64,000 nt of DNA, taken from Spiroplasma endosymbiont of Amphimallon solstitiale. GTDB lineage: Bacteria; Bacillota_I; Bacilli_A; Mycoplasmatales; VBWQ01. The notes below the pieces were generated by a model. It was not told where the DNA came from. It did no database searches and saw only the letters and a list, made by a program, of their open reading frames with translations. Where the stretch lies: positions 1-64,000 of the forward strand of contig NZ_OZ034999.1 of assembly GCF_964030965.1 (NCBI RefSeq). The letters are read 5' to 3'. Position numbers and translations under genes: made by a program. Shown here piece by piece: positions 37,181 to 47,657 of this stretch (positions within the stretch are counted from its first letter, which is position 1; each line of letters begins with the position of its first letter).

Positions 37181-38554
37181 GGCAATGTTTAGTAATCTGT
37201 GTAACTTACAAAAATAACTATGTTTAATTAATTCTAGTAAATATAATTAAATGACTAGAAAGAGTGAGTTACAGATGGCTAAAAAACAAAATATTAATAA
37301 TAATGATCCAATATCAAAAGCAGTAGATTTATTATTAGAAAATACTGAAGATTTAACAACAGTTTTTAAAGAAGGGGGTTTATATAAAGAATTAACAAAA
37401 CGTTTAGTTGAAAAAATGTTGAATTCTGAAATGCAAAATTATTTAGGATATGAAAAAAATCAACATAGTAATACTGAAAATGCTCGTAATGGTACAAGTT
37501 CAAAAAAATTAATAACTCAACAAGGTAAAATTGAGATTGATGTACCAAGAGATCGCAATAGTGATTTTACTCCTGTAATAGTTGCAAAAAGACAGCGAAG
37601 ATTTGATGGTTTTGATCAACAAGTGCTTTCACTATATGCAAAAGGTATGACTCTATCTGACATTAGAATGCAGTTACAAGAGTTATATCATGGTGCTGAT
37701 ATTAGTGAAAGTGTTATTAGTCAAATTACTGATGATGTTATTGATGATGTCAAAGCATGACAAAATCGACCATTAGAAAGCGTTTATCCGATTGTTTATT
37801 TTGATTGTATAGTAGTTAAAGTTCGACAAGATAAACGGATTATTAATAAATCAGTTTATATAGCATTAGGAGTTGATTTAGAAGGTAAAAAAGATGTTTT
37901 AGGCTTATGAATTAGTGAAAATGAAGGTGCTAAATTTTGATTAGCTAATTTCACAGAAATGAAAAATCGAGGCTTAAATGATATTTTGATTGCTTGTAGT
38001 GATAATTTAACAGGCATGTCAGAAGCAATACAAGCAGTTTATCCTAAAACAGAACATCAATTATGCATTGTTCATCAAATTCGAAATAGTTTAAAATATG
38101 TTTCATACAAACATCGAAAAACTCTAGTTACAGATTTAAAACCAATTTATAGTGCATGTAGTGAAGAACAAGCAATGCAAGCTTTAGAATCATTTGAAAG
38201 TAAATGAAATAAACAATATCCCCAAATTGCTAAATCTTGATATAAAAATTGAGAAAATTTGATGATTTTTATTAGTTATCCTGCAGAAATCAAAAGAGTA
38301 ATTTATACAACAAATGCTATTGAATCTGTTAATAGTCAATTACGAAAAGTTATTAGAAACAAAAAAGCTTTCCCTAATGATATGTCAGTTTTTAAAATAT
38401 TTTATTTAGCAATTGAAAATATAACAAAAAAATGAACATTGCCTATTCAAAATTGAAATACAGCAATTGCTCATTTTATGATAAAATTTGAAGACAGAAT
38501 TAATCTGAACTAGTACTTTGTAAAACAAAGATACACAGATTTCTAAAAAGCCTC
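37181..38554 (+). mobile_element. IS256-family insertion sequence, copy 2
   Basis: Complete 1,374-bp copy in the opposite orientation to the other three. The left flank (terminase) and right flank (Nudix remnant) share no 8-bp duplication, so the element joins unrelated sequences. Confidence 0.92.
37251..38513 (+). CDS. IS256-family transposase
   Basis: 420 residues, intact with TGA Trp codons; same motifs as the other copies. It reads SVYPIVYFD where copies 1 and 3 have SIYPIVYFD, and KAFPNDMS like copies 3 and 4. The ATG lies 70 bp from the left end. Confidence 0.94.
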
Positions 38555-39028
38555 AAATAATCCGTTATTTAAAAATAAACAAATTAGTGAATATAGCACT
38601 ATTACTGGGGGAGTAGAAAAAAAGATCTTAACACAACAGTAATAAATGAAATGAAAGAAGAAGCTAATATTAATGTTAATAATACAAAAGCAAAAATTTA
38701 TTATTTAGGTAAACATTATTCAAATAAAATAAGTACCAAAGAATGACATTTGTATGGAATTGATTTAACAAATATGAATTTAGATTTAAATAAGCCCTAC
38801 AAAGGTGGTGGAGATGGTTCTATTGCTGAAAAAACAATTACTGCCAAATTTGTAAATAAAACTATTTTAGGCATGTGCAATGATGTTTTAAGTTTAGCTA
38901 TTTATGGAAAATTAAATTTAGATAAAAAAATCGAATCAAATTTAAATATTGATAAAATTAATTCAATGGAATTAGGAGATTTTTCAAATCAATCTTTAAC
39001 AAGTATAAATAACAACTCTTCATTATAA
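38555..39028 (+). pseudogene. Nudix hydrolase-like remnant
   Basis: The 5' part is lost at IS256. A frame starting in the IS flank reads STITGGVEKK and stops, but one extra base in the A7 run near 38617-38623 joins it to the frame that continues TTVINEMKEEANINV. Together they form a degenerate Nudix box (G-x5-E-x7-x-E-x-x-E-E). The rest (KEWHLYGIDLTNMN, then GGGDGSIAEKTIT) fits Nudix family C-terminal parts. Phage- and host-encoded Nudix proteins hydrolyse nucleoside diphosphate derivatives; the substrate here cannot be read. Confidence 0.55.
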
Positions 39029-39304
39029 AAATAAGTTATTTATATTATTGGTGGATATCAACTAAAAACTCATTTGTTGACTATGAGCCAAAACTTAACT
39101 GCAATAAGAAACAAAGTTTCTATTATCTATTAGTAGTTACGATACTAAGCATATTTTTAATAAAAATAAATTGAAAGGGAAAAACAAGATAATGTTAAAA
39201 AAAATATTTATGGAAATTAAACAAAAAAAACTAAGAAAAAAATAAATAAAATAAAAGAAAATTTAGTTTTTATTGATAGAATAAATTTACTTATAGAAAA
39301 AATT
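39029..39304. other. Spacer with gene fragments before IS256 copy 3
   Basis: No intact gene. Two short fragments occur: a 17-codon frame from ATG 39192 and, one frame away, a stretch that runs to the IS (IKENLVFIDRINLLIEKIE) and resumes beyond it. Confidence 0.4.
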
Positions 39305-39345
39305 GAGGCTTTTTAGAAATCTGTGTATCTTTGTTTTACAAAGTA

Positions 39346-40779
39346 CTAGTTCAGATTAATTCTGTCTTCAAATTTTATCATAAAATGAGCAATTGCTGTA
39401 TTTCAATTTTGAATAGGCAATGTTCATTTTTTTGTTATATTTTCAATTGCTAAATAAAATATTTTAAAAACTGACATATCATTAGGAAAAGCTTTTTTGT
39501 TTCTAATAACTTTTCGTAATTGACTATTAACAGATTCAATAGCATTTGTTGTATAAATTACTCTTTTGATTTCTGCAGGATAACTAATAAAAATCATCAA
39601 ATTTTCTCAATTTTTATATCAAGATTTAGCAATTTGGGGATATTGTTTATTTCATTTACTTTCAAATGATTCTAAAGCTTGCATTGCTTGTTCTTCACTA
39701 CATGCACTATAAATTGGTTTTAAATCTGTAACTAGAGTTTTTCGATGTTTGTATGAAACATATTTTAAACTATTTCGAATTTGATGAACAATGCATAATT
39801 GATGTTCTGTTTTAGGATAAACTGCTTGTATTGCTTCTGACATGCCTGTTAAATTATCACTACAAGCAATCAAAATATCATTTAAGCCTCGATTTTTCAT
39901 TTCTGTGAAATTAGCTAATCAAAATTTAGCACCTTCATTTTCACTAATTCATAAGCCTAAAACATCTTTTTTACCTTCTAAATCAACTCCTAATGCTATA
40001 TAAACTGATTTATTAATAATCCGTTTATCTTGTCTAACTTTAACTACTATACAATCAAAATAAACAATCGGATAAATGCTTTCTAATGGTCGATTTTGTC
40101 ATGCTTTGACATCATCAATAACATCATCAGTAATTTGACTAATAACACTTTCACTAATATCAGCACCATGATATAACTCTTGTAACTGCATTCTAATGTC
40201 AGATAGAGTCATACCTTTTGCATATAGTGAAAGCACTTGTTGATCAAAACCATCAAATCTTCGCTGTCTTTTTGCAACTATTACAGGAGTAAAATCACTA
40301 TTGCGATCTCTTGGTACATCAATCTCAATTTTACCTTGTTGAGTTATTAATTTTTTTGAACTTGTACCATTACGAGCATTTTCAGTATTACTATGTTGAT
40401 TTTTTTCATATCCTAAATAATTTTGCATTTCAGAATTCAACATTTTTTCAACTAAACGTTTTGTTAATTCTTTATATAAACCCCCTTCTTTAAAAACTGT
40501 TGTTAAATCTTCAGTATTTTCTTTTAATTATGTAGAAAAGTATGGATGACCAAAAATTATTCATCAATTTACACTTAAAATATTATTTTTAATTAAAAAT
40601 TTGTTAAAAGTAACATTATTTAGTGTAAAAATTCTCTAAAAATAACACTTTATCATGTATCATTACTTTTCTACAAAATTAAAGGTATTTTCTAATAATA
40701 AATCTACTGCTTTTGATATTGGATCATTATTATTAATATTTTGTTTTTTAGCCATCTGTAACTCACTCTTTCTAGTCAT
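39346..40779 (-). pseudogene. IS256-family transposase disrupted by a MITE
   Basis: Identical in outline to the other transposases, but the MITE at 40522-40684 interrupts it after about 32 codons (following NTED in the N-terminal region). The remaining frame from an internal ATG is intact but lacks the first part. Confidence 0.93.
40522..40684 (-). mobile_element. 163-bp MITE, copy 5 (inside IS256 copy 3)
   Basis: Duplication GTATTTTC on both sides (40514-40521, 40685-40692). Nested insertion shows MITE activity after IS256 arrival. Confidence 0.92.
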
Positions 40780-41006
40780 TTAATTATATTTACTAGAATT
40801 AATTAAACATAGTTATTTTTGTAAGTTACACAGATTACTAAACATTGCCAAAAAATTGAAAATTTTAAAATTAATTTTATTGAAATTACAATATATGCAC
40901 AAGATATAGACTTAACTTCTTACTATCTCTCACAACATAATCTTGAAAATAACTCTAATAAATATTATTTTAAAACCTGAATTGTAAATATAAATGGGAC
41001 AGTTTT

Positions 41007-42122
41007 TTAAAATAATTGTATTAAATCTATTGGTCTTTTATAAGATAGTGATTTTCTGGGTGTAGAATTAATTTGAAATGCTATAGTATTTAAATCTTTT
41101 TGTTTATATGAAGATAGATCTTTTAATTATGTAGAAAAGTATGGATGACCAAAAATTATTCATCAATTTACACTTAAAATATTATTTTTAATTAAAAATT
41201 TGTTAAAAATAACATTATTTAGTGTAAAAATTCTCTAAAAATAACACTTTATCATGTATCATTACTTTTCTACAAAATTAAAGGATAGATCTGTAGATTT
41301 TGGTAAATATCTTCTTAAAATACCATTATTATTTTCATTTAAACCTCTTTGACAAGGTTTACCAGGATCTGCAAAATAAATCTTAACATTACAATTTTTT
41401 TCGATTAATTTTCATTTACTAAATTCTTTACCACGATCAAAAGTAATAGTTTTAACTGTTCCTTTTTGTAACTTTGAAATAAATTTTATTATACTTTTTG
41501 TAATATTTTCTGATTTATTATTTTTAGTTGCTAAAGGAATTGTGGTTTTTGATCATATATCAGCTAAAGTAATAATAGAACTTTTATGATCTTTACCAAT
41601 GATAGTATCACCCTCTAAATGACCAAATTCTTCTATATTTTTAATATTAGGAATGATTAAATTTCTTTCATGAATAGACTTACAATTATTAATTCTGCCC
41701 CTAGTTTCTTTTTGTTTGTGAGGTTTATTTTTTCCTTTTCTCAATAAGTTATTTTCATCAAAACCCATTCGATTTGTTTTAAACATGTTATATAAAGTTT
41801 TTGTTGAAATACTTTTTATTTTATTTTCCTTTAAAAAATTAGCAATTATATCAAGAGCATAATTTTTAGTAATTAACAAATGATTAATAGTATTAATTTC
41901 TATTAAAGTTAAAATTATTAATTTTCTACCTGCATTTTGTTTATTTTTTTGAATTTTATTCAATATTTCTAATGGTAATAAGTTTTGATTTAATAATCTA
42001 CAAACTCTATGTACAGTTGATTTACTATAATCAATGGCTTTTGCTATTTTACGAATCGAAAATCCATAACTTTTATATTCTTTTATTGCTATTATTGATT
42101 CAATAGTCAGATACTTATACAT
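41007..42122 (-). pseudogene. IS30-family transposase disrupted by a MITE
   Basis: The start at 42122 and the first ~190 codons match copies 1 and 2. The MITE at 41121-41283 interrupts the C-terminal part, after the catalytic Asp residues and before the family-typical NSTPRKSLSYKRP end. Confidence 0.92.
41121..41283 (-). mobile_element. 163-bp MITE, copy 6 (inside IS30 copy 3)
   Basis: Duplication GATAGATC on both sides (41113-41120, 41284-41291). One base in the centre differs from most copies. Confidence 0.92.
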
Positions 42123-42207
42123 TGTGCTAATTCCTTTCTTTTCTTAATTATAGAATTAACACAATTTAATTTTTATATAAGTGTCCCATTTATATTTACA
42201 ATTCAGG

Positions 42208-42393
42208 TTTATTAAAAATATTATGATACATTTTTATTAAGTTAAATCTAAATTTTAATTTTCAAGAAGTATTTTTATAAAGGTTATATTTTCATTTATA
42301 TTTCATAATTGTCGTTAAACATGTTAATCATCATTTATGATAGAATTTAATATATGAGATTTTAATGAGATTTTAGAGTTGTGAGGTTTTAGT
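42208..42393. other. Spacer between IS30 copy 3 and the membrane protein gene
   Basis: No gene or clear signal; AT-rich sequence with short direct repeats of ATGAGATTTTA near 42355-42376. It may contain the promoter of the next gene. Confidence 0.35.
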
Positions 42394-43532
42394 ATGGAAG
42401 TGTCAGCAGAGAATTATAGAAACATTAATTCTCATAATCGTTGAGGAATTATTGTTAGTTCGGGGTTAATGGCAATAACTTTGATTATAAGTTGAGTATT
42501 ATGACTTATACTTTATCGTACTAATGTTAATGAGATTTTAACAATTTTAACTGAAGTAATTAATAGTAAAGGTATTACATTTACTCTTACTTTTCAGATT
42601 TTAACAATTTTTACTTTAATTTTTTCGGTTATTACTCTAGTGTTTATTACAATTCCATTTATTTTTTTAAATAAATATGGAGTAATAACTTTAGTATGAG
42701 CATTAATAGTAGTAGTAATTTCGCTTGTCTTACTTATTGGTTTAGGATTATTAATAAGTTATGGTTATAAAAAAATTTATAGTTATGTTATGGACAAAAA
42801 AATTATTAATGTTTTATTTTTTATTTTACCTTGAGGCTTTGCATTAATTTGTAGTTTCTTTTTAGTACTTTTTTCTTTATGATTAATAATGGCTAATCTA
42901 AGAAATAAATGAAAAAAAGCATTATCATTGACAAATAATAATGCTTTATCAGCAACAGAAATACCCGCAAGTGTTGAACAAAATTCTCTTTTTTGTGAAC
43001 AAACTATTGGACCATCATTTACAGATCGATTTTTAATGAACACGATAAATCAACACAAGGTATAAATATAGTTATTAATAATACTGGTGGAGGTGCACTT
43101 CCACAATCAAAATTACTTGATAATCAAGTAACTAGTAATCCAAATCCTGTTCAAACTAATAACAGTAGTAATATTGTTAATAGTGAAGTAACTTGAGCAC
43201 CACAACAAATTGAAGAAGTATGAAATAAAGGAGAAATTATTGATGATTATAATCCACAGTTATATCGAAAAGACTATGCAGGTGGGCTAATGTTTAAAAA
43301 TAACTTTATTAGTAATGTTAAACTTAATGATGATCCTAAAAGTTATAATTGAACTATTATACATCAACGACCTTTATTTCATGGAGGCACTTCTGATATT
43401 AGTAATTTACAGCCAATGAATAATACTAATGCTATTACTAAAGGTAATAATTATCCACGTTGAAAAACAGCTATTACTTTTAATGGAAAACAAAATTTTT
43501 TAAAACAAAAATCATGAAAAGATAAAAAATAG
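42394..43532 (+). pseudogene. Polytopic membrane protein with extracytoplasmic Asn-rich tail, frameshifted
   Basis: From ATG 42394 there are five hydrophobic segments (among them SSGLMAITLIISWVLWLIL, FTLIFSVITLVFITIPFIFL and NVLFFILPWGFALICSFFLV), then a soluble tail. The frame stops in a T5 run at 43030-43034; one extra T joins it to a second frame (FNEHDKSTQGINIVINNTGGGALPQ) that ends at 43532. The intact protein would be about 380 residues. It lies immediately upstream of hpf. No family recognised. Confidence 0.65.
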
Positions 43533-43698
43533 AGTATTAATCATTAATTTAACTGAAGATGATATTGAGCATATTATAAATATAATTGGTATTTTGCTTA
43601 GTTGTTAATAATTTAAATTTAATTACACTATTATCTTTTAAAATTTATTTGTTTATGGGAAAATGTATATAATAATTAAAAGATAGGAGCAATTAATC

Positions 43699-44106
43699 AT
43701 GCAAGTTATTGTCCATGGAAAAAATATTAATATTACTTATGAAATTAAAAATGCTGTTGATAAAAATTTTAATTATTTACAAGAAAAGTATTCTAAATAT
43801 ATTAAAAAAGATATGATTGCTAAAGTTGGTATTGAAAGAAATAGTAATCATACATATAATATTTCCGTTCATATTCAGTTATTAAATAATAATTTTTTAC
43901 AGTGTTTAGTAGAAAATCACGATCTTTATGTTGGCATTAATAAAACATTGGTTCCGTTGGAAAAACAATTAAGTCGTTTAAAAACGGTTGCTGATAAAAC
44001 TGGTGCTGAAAACGTTGGTCAATTTATAACTAAAGAAATTCTTGATGATAATAGTGAAGTTATTATTGACGTAACAGAAAATAATTTTAATTTTGTAGAA
44101 AAGTAG
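43699..44106 (+). CDS. hpf: Ribosome hibernation factor HPF, with an IS1595 in its last codons
   Basis: Ribosome-dimerising or silencing factor; the N-terminal 100 residues show the S30AE fold (MQVIVHGKNINITYEIKNAVDKNF, then FLQCLVENHDLYVGINKTLVPLEKQLSR). AGGAG precedes the ATG. IS1595 sits after TENK..., replacing the natural end (Glu-Asn-Lys-Asp-stop, reconstructed across the duplication GAAAATAA) with about six new residues, FNFVEK, before a stop in the IS. The core is whole, so the protein may still work. The length of 135 is intermediate between short and long HPF. Confidence 0.88.
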   Translation: MQVIVHGKNINITYEIKNAVDKNFNYLQEKYSKYIKKDMIAKVGIERNSNHTYNISVHIQLLNNNFLQCLVENHDLYVGINKTLVPLEKQLSRLKTVADKTGAENVGQFITKEILDDNSEVIIDVTENNFNFVEK

Positions 44107-45225
44107 TGGTAAAATAAAAAAAGTCATCAACTTGACTTAAAATTTGATTTTATTAAATTTTGGGATTTATTTTTTTTACAAACTGAAATATAACACATTG
44201 GATTTTTGATAAGGGGTTAATCCGTAGTGGTGATATTTTCATTTCCATAAATTGAGGTAATTTTGAATATTGGTAAATCCAATGCCATGGTAATGAGTAA
44301 TAAATTCTTTTAAACTTGATTGTATTTTACTGACATTACTTAATTTTTTATAATTTAATTCTTTATTTTCTTTTGATTTAAACTGCTGGATAGTGGATTT
44401 AGTTTGTTTAGCTACTGTATCATATAATACTTGCATATCACAAACTATAATTGAATTTTCTTCGATAAGTTTCGATGTTAATTTTTCTTGTACTCATTTT
44501 TTATTTAATCTTTTAGTATTTGTTGTTTGAGCATAGATATTTCGGTTTTCATCAATTGCCATTTGAATACAACAATTTAAATCTTTAGCATTTTCTTCAA
44601 TTCATTGTTTTCTTGGATCATTTGGATCTTTAAAGTTTCCTTTATGAATTTCTTTGATAAAAGTTTCGTCAATTTCAATTCTAGCTTTTAATTTTACAAA
44701 TTGATTTTGTGTTTTTACTAATTGTGTTGATTTCATAAATTTTTGACGATTAAATCAGGCAGTTTTATTTGTAGTATTAATAAATTGAAAAATAATGTAA
44801 GCAGATTGACCTAAAGTAGCTATTTGTATCAATAAATCTCATTGATCATGAGATAAATGACTTCAATAAAAATAATGATTTTTAAAAGCATGAAAAGTAA
44901 TATTACAACTTTTACATTTATATCTTTGCTTATAATCTTTACTACCATATTTAGTACACAAAAAAGAACTACAATCTGGACATTGAATCCCTTTCTCTTT
45001 GAATTTTTGTTCGACTGCTTCAAATTTTTCTTTTTTCTCAATTTGTTTAATTCTAGTTTTATTTTCTCTAAAAATCTCAATAAAATCTTTATCAGACAAA
45101 TTATTTAAAATTTCTTTTACTGTATTTTTATTCATTTAAAATCACCTCTTTAATATTAAAAATACCATATAAAAATATATTTTTGCTAATTTTACTAATA
45201 CCACTACTTTTCTACAAAATTAAAG
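44085..45225 (-). mobile_element. IS1595-family insertion sequence (complete)
   Basis: 1,141 bp with terminal repeats TTTAATTTTGTAGAAAAGTA (then GTGGTA) on both sides and an 8-bp duplication GAAAATAA (44077-44084, 45226-45233). The duplication length fits the IS1595 family. Its terminal repeats match those of the nine MITEs, which makes it the likely source of their transposase. Confidence 0.93.
44176..45135 (-). CDS. IS1595-family transposase
   Basis: 319 residues. The N terminus has a zinc ribbon (CPDCSSFLCTKYG... then CKSC). The ISXO2-like core follows: EIDETFIKEIHKGN with the first Asp, IQMAIDENRNIYAQ, VCDMQVLYD with the second Asp, and the terminal HYHGIGFTNIQNYLNLWKWKYHHYG. Trp codons are TGA and the frame is intact, so the element may be active and could move the MITEs in trans. 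Confidence 0.9.
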
Positions 45226-45249
45226 GAAAATAAAGATTAAAGAAAACGT

Positions 45250-45570
45250 TTATGAAAGTATACAATTATTAGCATTAGTTTTTTTATTTAAATATGATGC
45301 ATCATATTTTTCATTTTCTGCATCTTGTGCTTTTTTTTGTAAATTTTCTTCTGGTGTTATTTTTAAATTTCGCTTATAAATATTTGTATCCATTTTGTTT
45401 ATTATTAAAATGGCATATTCAAGACTTTTTTTTATTTCTTTAATTAATTGTATATTTAAATTATCTTGATAGTTTTTTGTTGAAATATGTTTCTTTTTTT
45501 TGTTATCTCTAATTCTAAAATGTTTGATATAGTTATAGTAATAAAAAATATAATAGAGATTTTTAAAAGT
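45250..45570 (-). pseudogene. Hypothetical gene truncated at its 5' end by IS30 copy 4
   Basis: A frame of about 106 residues enters from the IS30 end and stops at 45250. The first residues visible are hydrophobic (TFKNLYYIFYYYNYIKHF), the rest is Lys-rich with coiled-coil-like helices (IKKSLEYAILIINKMDTNI). It converges with hpf. Not recognised. Confidence 0.5.
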
Positions 45571-46314
45571 CCTGAATTGTAAAATTAAAAAGGACACTTA
45601 TATAAAAATTAAATTGTGTTAATTCTATAATTAAGAAAAGAAAGGAATTAGCACAATGTATAAGTATCTGACTATTGAATCAATAATAGCAATAAAAGAA
45701 TATAAAAGTTATGGATTTTCGATTCGTAAAATAGCAAAAGCCATTGATTATAGTAAATCAACTGTACATAGAGTTTCTTATTACCATTAGAAATATTGAA
45801 TAAAATTCAAAAAAATAAACAAAATGCAGGTAGAAAATTAATAATTTTAACTTTAATAGAAATTAATACTATTAATCATTTGTTAATTACTAAAAATTAT
45901 GCTCTTGATATAATTGCTAATTTTTTAAAGGAAAATAAAATAAAAAGTATTTCAACAAAAACTTTATATAACATGTTTAAAACAAATCGAATGGGTTTTG
46001 ATGAAAATAACTTATTGAGAAAAGGAAAAAATAAACCTCACAAACAAAAAGAAACTAGGGGCAGAATTAATAATTGTAAGTCTATTCATGAAAGAAATTT
46101 AATCATTCCTAATATTAAAAATATAGAAGAATTCTTTAATTTTGTAGAAAAGTAATGATACATGATAAAGTGTTATTTTTAGAGAATTTTTACACTAAAT
46201 AATGTTACTTTTAACAAATTTTTAATTAAAAATAATATTTTAAGTGTAAATTGATGAATAATTTTTGGTCATCCATACTTTTCTACATAATTAAAAGAAG
46301 AATTTGGTCATTTA
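45571..46314 (+). mobile_element. IS30 fragment, copy 4 (internally deleted, carries a MITE)
   Basis: It begins with the normal left end at 45571. A 19-bp deletion near 45777 shifts the transposase frame, a MITE sits at 46134-46296, and the match stops at 46314 where the IS5 element begins. The transposase is dead and the right end is missing. Confidence 0.9.
46134..46296 (+). mobile_element. 163-bp MITE, copy 7
   Basis: Duplication GAAGAATT on both sides (46126-46133, 46297-46304); inserted in the IS30 fragment. Confidence 0.92.
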
Positions 46315-47178
46315 GAACCTGTTTAGAATCTTTTTAATAAAACTGAAATAAATGAAAGAACAACCATTTGTAAACTAGTATTTAGTTTTCTTTCACAATT
46401 TTTTCATAATCTTCTGTATTTTTCTAATCAAGCAAAGCTTCGTTCTACAATTCATCTTTTTGGTAATACTACAAAAGTATGTAATTCATTACGTTTTATC
46501 ACTTCAACATTTGCATTTATGATTGTTTTGATTTCAGAAGCAAATTTTTCACCAGTATAACCAGCATCTACTATTATTTTTTGAACTGCAGAAAGATTTT
46601 CTTTTTCATTTTCAATCATTATTATAGCGCTATTACGATCTGTTTTTTCTGCTGTGGTTATGTAAATTGCATGTGGTAAACCTTGAGAATCAACAACAAT
46701 ATGACGTTTTATGCCTGAAATCTTTTTACCAGCATCATAACCTTTATTTTCGGTAGTATCTGTATTTTTAACACTTTGCGAATCAATTATACAAAAACTA
46801 GTTTGTTCTTTGCGATTATTATTGATACGAATTTTTTTAACTAATTTTTTTTAAAATTAATTGCAATACACTAGGTTCTTTACCATTATTTTTACTTCAA
46901 ATTTGAAAATAATAATATACAGTTTGTCATTTTGGAAAATTTTTTGGTAGCATTCTTCATTGACAACCACTTTTTAATACATATAAAATTGCACAAAATA
47001 CTTCATATAAATCTAAACTTCTTGGTTTTGTTTTCTTTTTGCTATTTTCTAAAATTGATTTTATGTTCTCAAATTGTTCTTTGGTGACATGACTTGGATA
47101 ATTTTTATGCATATATACCTCTTATTTTAAAATATATAATCATTTTACATTATTTTCGAAAAGATTCTAAACAGGTTC
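46315..47178 (-). mobile_element. IS5-family insertion sequence (complete)
   Basis: 864 bp with inverted repeats GAACCTGTTTAGAATCTTTT at both ends, bordered by TA on each side. The left flank is IS30 and the right flank is the middle of a portal gene, so it bridges two unrelated sequences. A second, truncated copy lies at 30885-31047. Confidence 0.9.
46323..47112 (-). pseudogene. IS5-family transposase in two frames
   Basis: ATG 47112 follows AGAGGT. The first frame (MHKNYPSHVTKEQFENIKS, then SGCQWRMLPKNFPKW) ends shortly after an A8 run at 46845-46852. The second frame continues NNRKEQTSFCIIDSQSVKN (first Asp), VVDSQGLPHAIYITTAEKTD, IIVDAGYTGEKF (second Asp) and VLPKRWIVERSFAWLEKYRR (Glu). 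One A fewer joins both into about 262 residues. It could be decoded by slippage on the A8 run, as some IS elements do, or it could be mutated. Confidence 0.85.
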
Positions 47179-47180
47179 TA

Positions 47181-47657
47181 AGAATATTAGTTACTAAAAA
47201 CTATATTTGAAAAACTACTGGTGATAATAATGAAAAAAATGAAAATATTAATATGACAAGCAGTAATTTTAAAGGTAAAAACTTAACTGATATCTACGAT
47301 TGAAATGTTAATGAAATATTTAAACGTTGTGGTATTCATATACCAAGTCAAAAGAAATCTGCACAACAATCAGTTCCCGAAAGTACAGCAGTTAATATTT
47401 CAACTATTAATTATATTGAACAAAAATTATGACAATTTAATATTGATATTCTTAAATTTATTCAAATATTAGTGAAAATTGATAAAGATTTATTAAATAG
47501 TAAAACATTTAATATTAATGATGAACAAGAAATTAATAATTTAACAGTTAAATTAAAATTATTTAATCCCGAAAATAACCAATTAATAGGAGAAAACAAT
47601 GGACAACCAAGACAACAAACCACAAACCAAGTTTCCACAGAAACAAAAGCAAACTAA
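47181..47657 (+). pseudogene. Phage portal protein, C-terminal fragment (copy 1)
   Basis: About 158 residues matching the last part of the intact portal gene at 57561-58808, starting at RILVTKNYI. The IS5 element replaced the upstream part. The end overlaps the next gene as in the intact copy. Confidence 0.8.

Larger units (their letters stand above)
39305..40849 (-). mobile_element. IS256-family insertion sequence, copy 3 (carries a MITE)
   Basis: 1,545 bp = 1,374 bp plus a MITE and its 8-bp duplication. It is flanked by exact 8-bp repeats AAAAAATT, the only IS256 copy here with an intact target duplication, which defines the element ends as GAGGC and TTGCC. Confidence 0.92.
39192..40975 (+). 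pseudogene. Unknown gene, split by IS256 copy 3 and cut by IS30 copy 3
   Basis: Joining the flanks at the 8-bp duplication AAAAAATT gives a continuous frame: ...NLLIEKIENFKINFIEITIYAQDIDL, then SYYLSQHNLENNSNKYYFK up to the IS30 end at 40976. The N terminus has a frameshift near 39240. No family recognised. Confidence 0.4.
40976..42207 (-). mobile_element. IS30-family insertion sequence, copy 3 (carries a MITE; hybrid end)
   Basis: 1,232 bp = 1,061 plus MITE and duplication. Both ends carry the right-end type sequence (CCCATTTATATTTACAATTCAGG next to the transposase start, where a left-end type would read CCTTTTTAATTTTACAATTCAGG). No matching triplet flanks it. Confidence 0.9.

Noticed and set aside
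42783-43043. 86-residue minus-strand frame
   Set aside because: Antisense to a membrane protein gene whose plus-strand frame has clear transmembrane helices.
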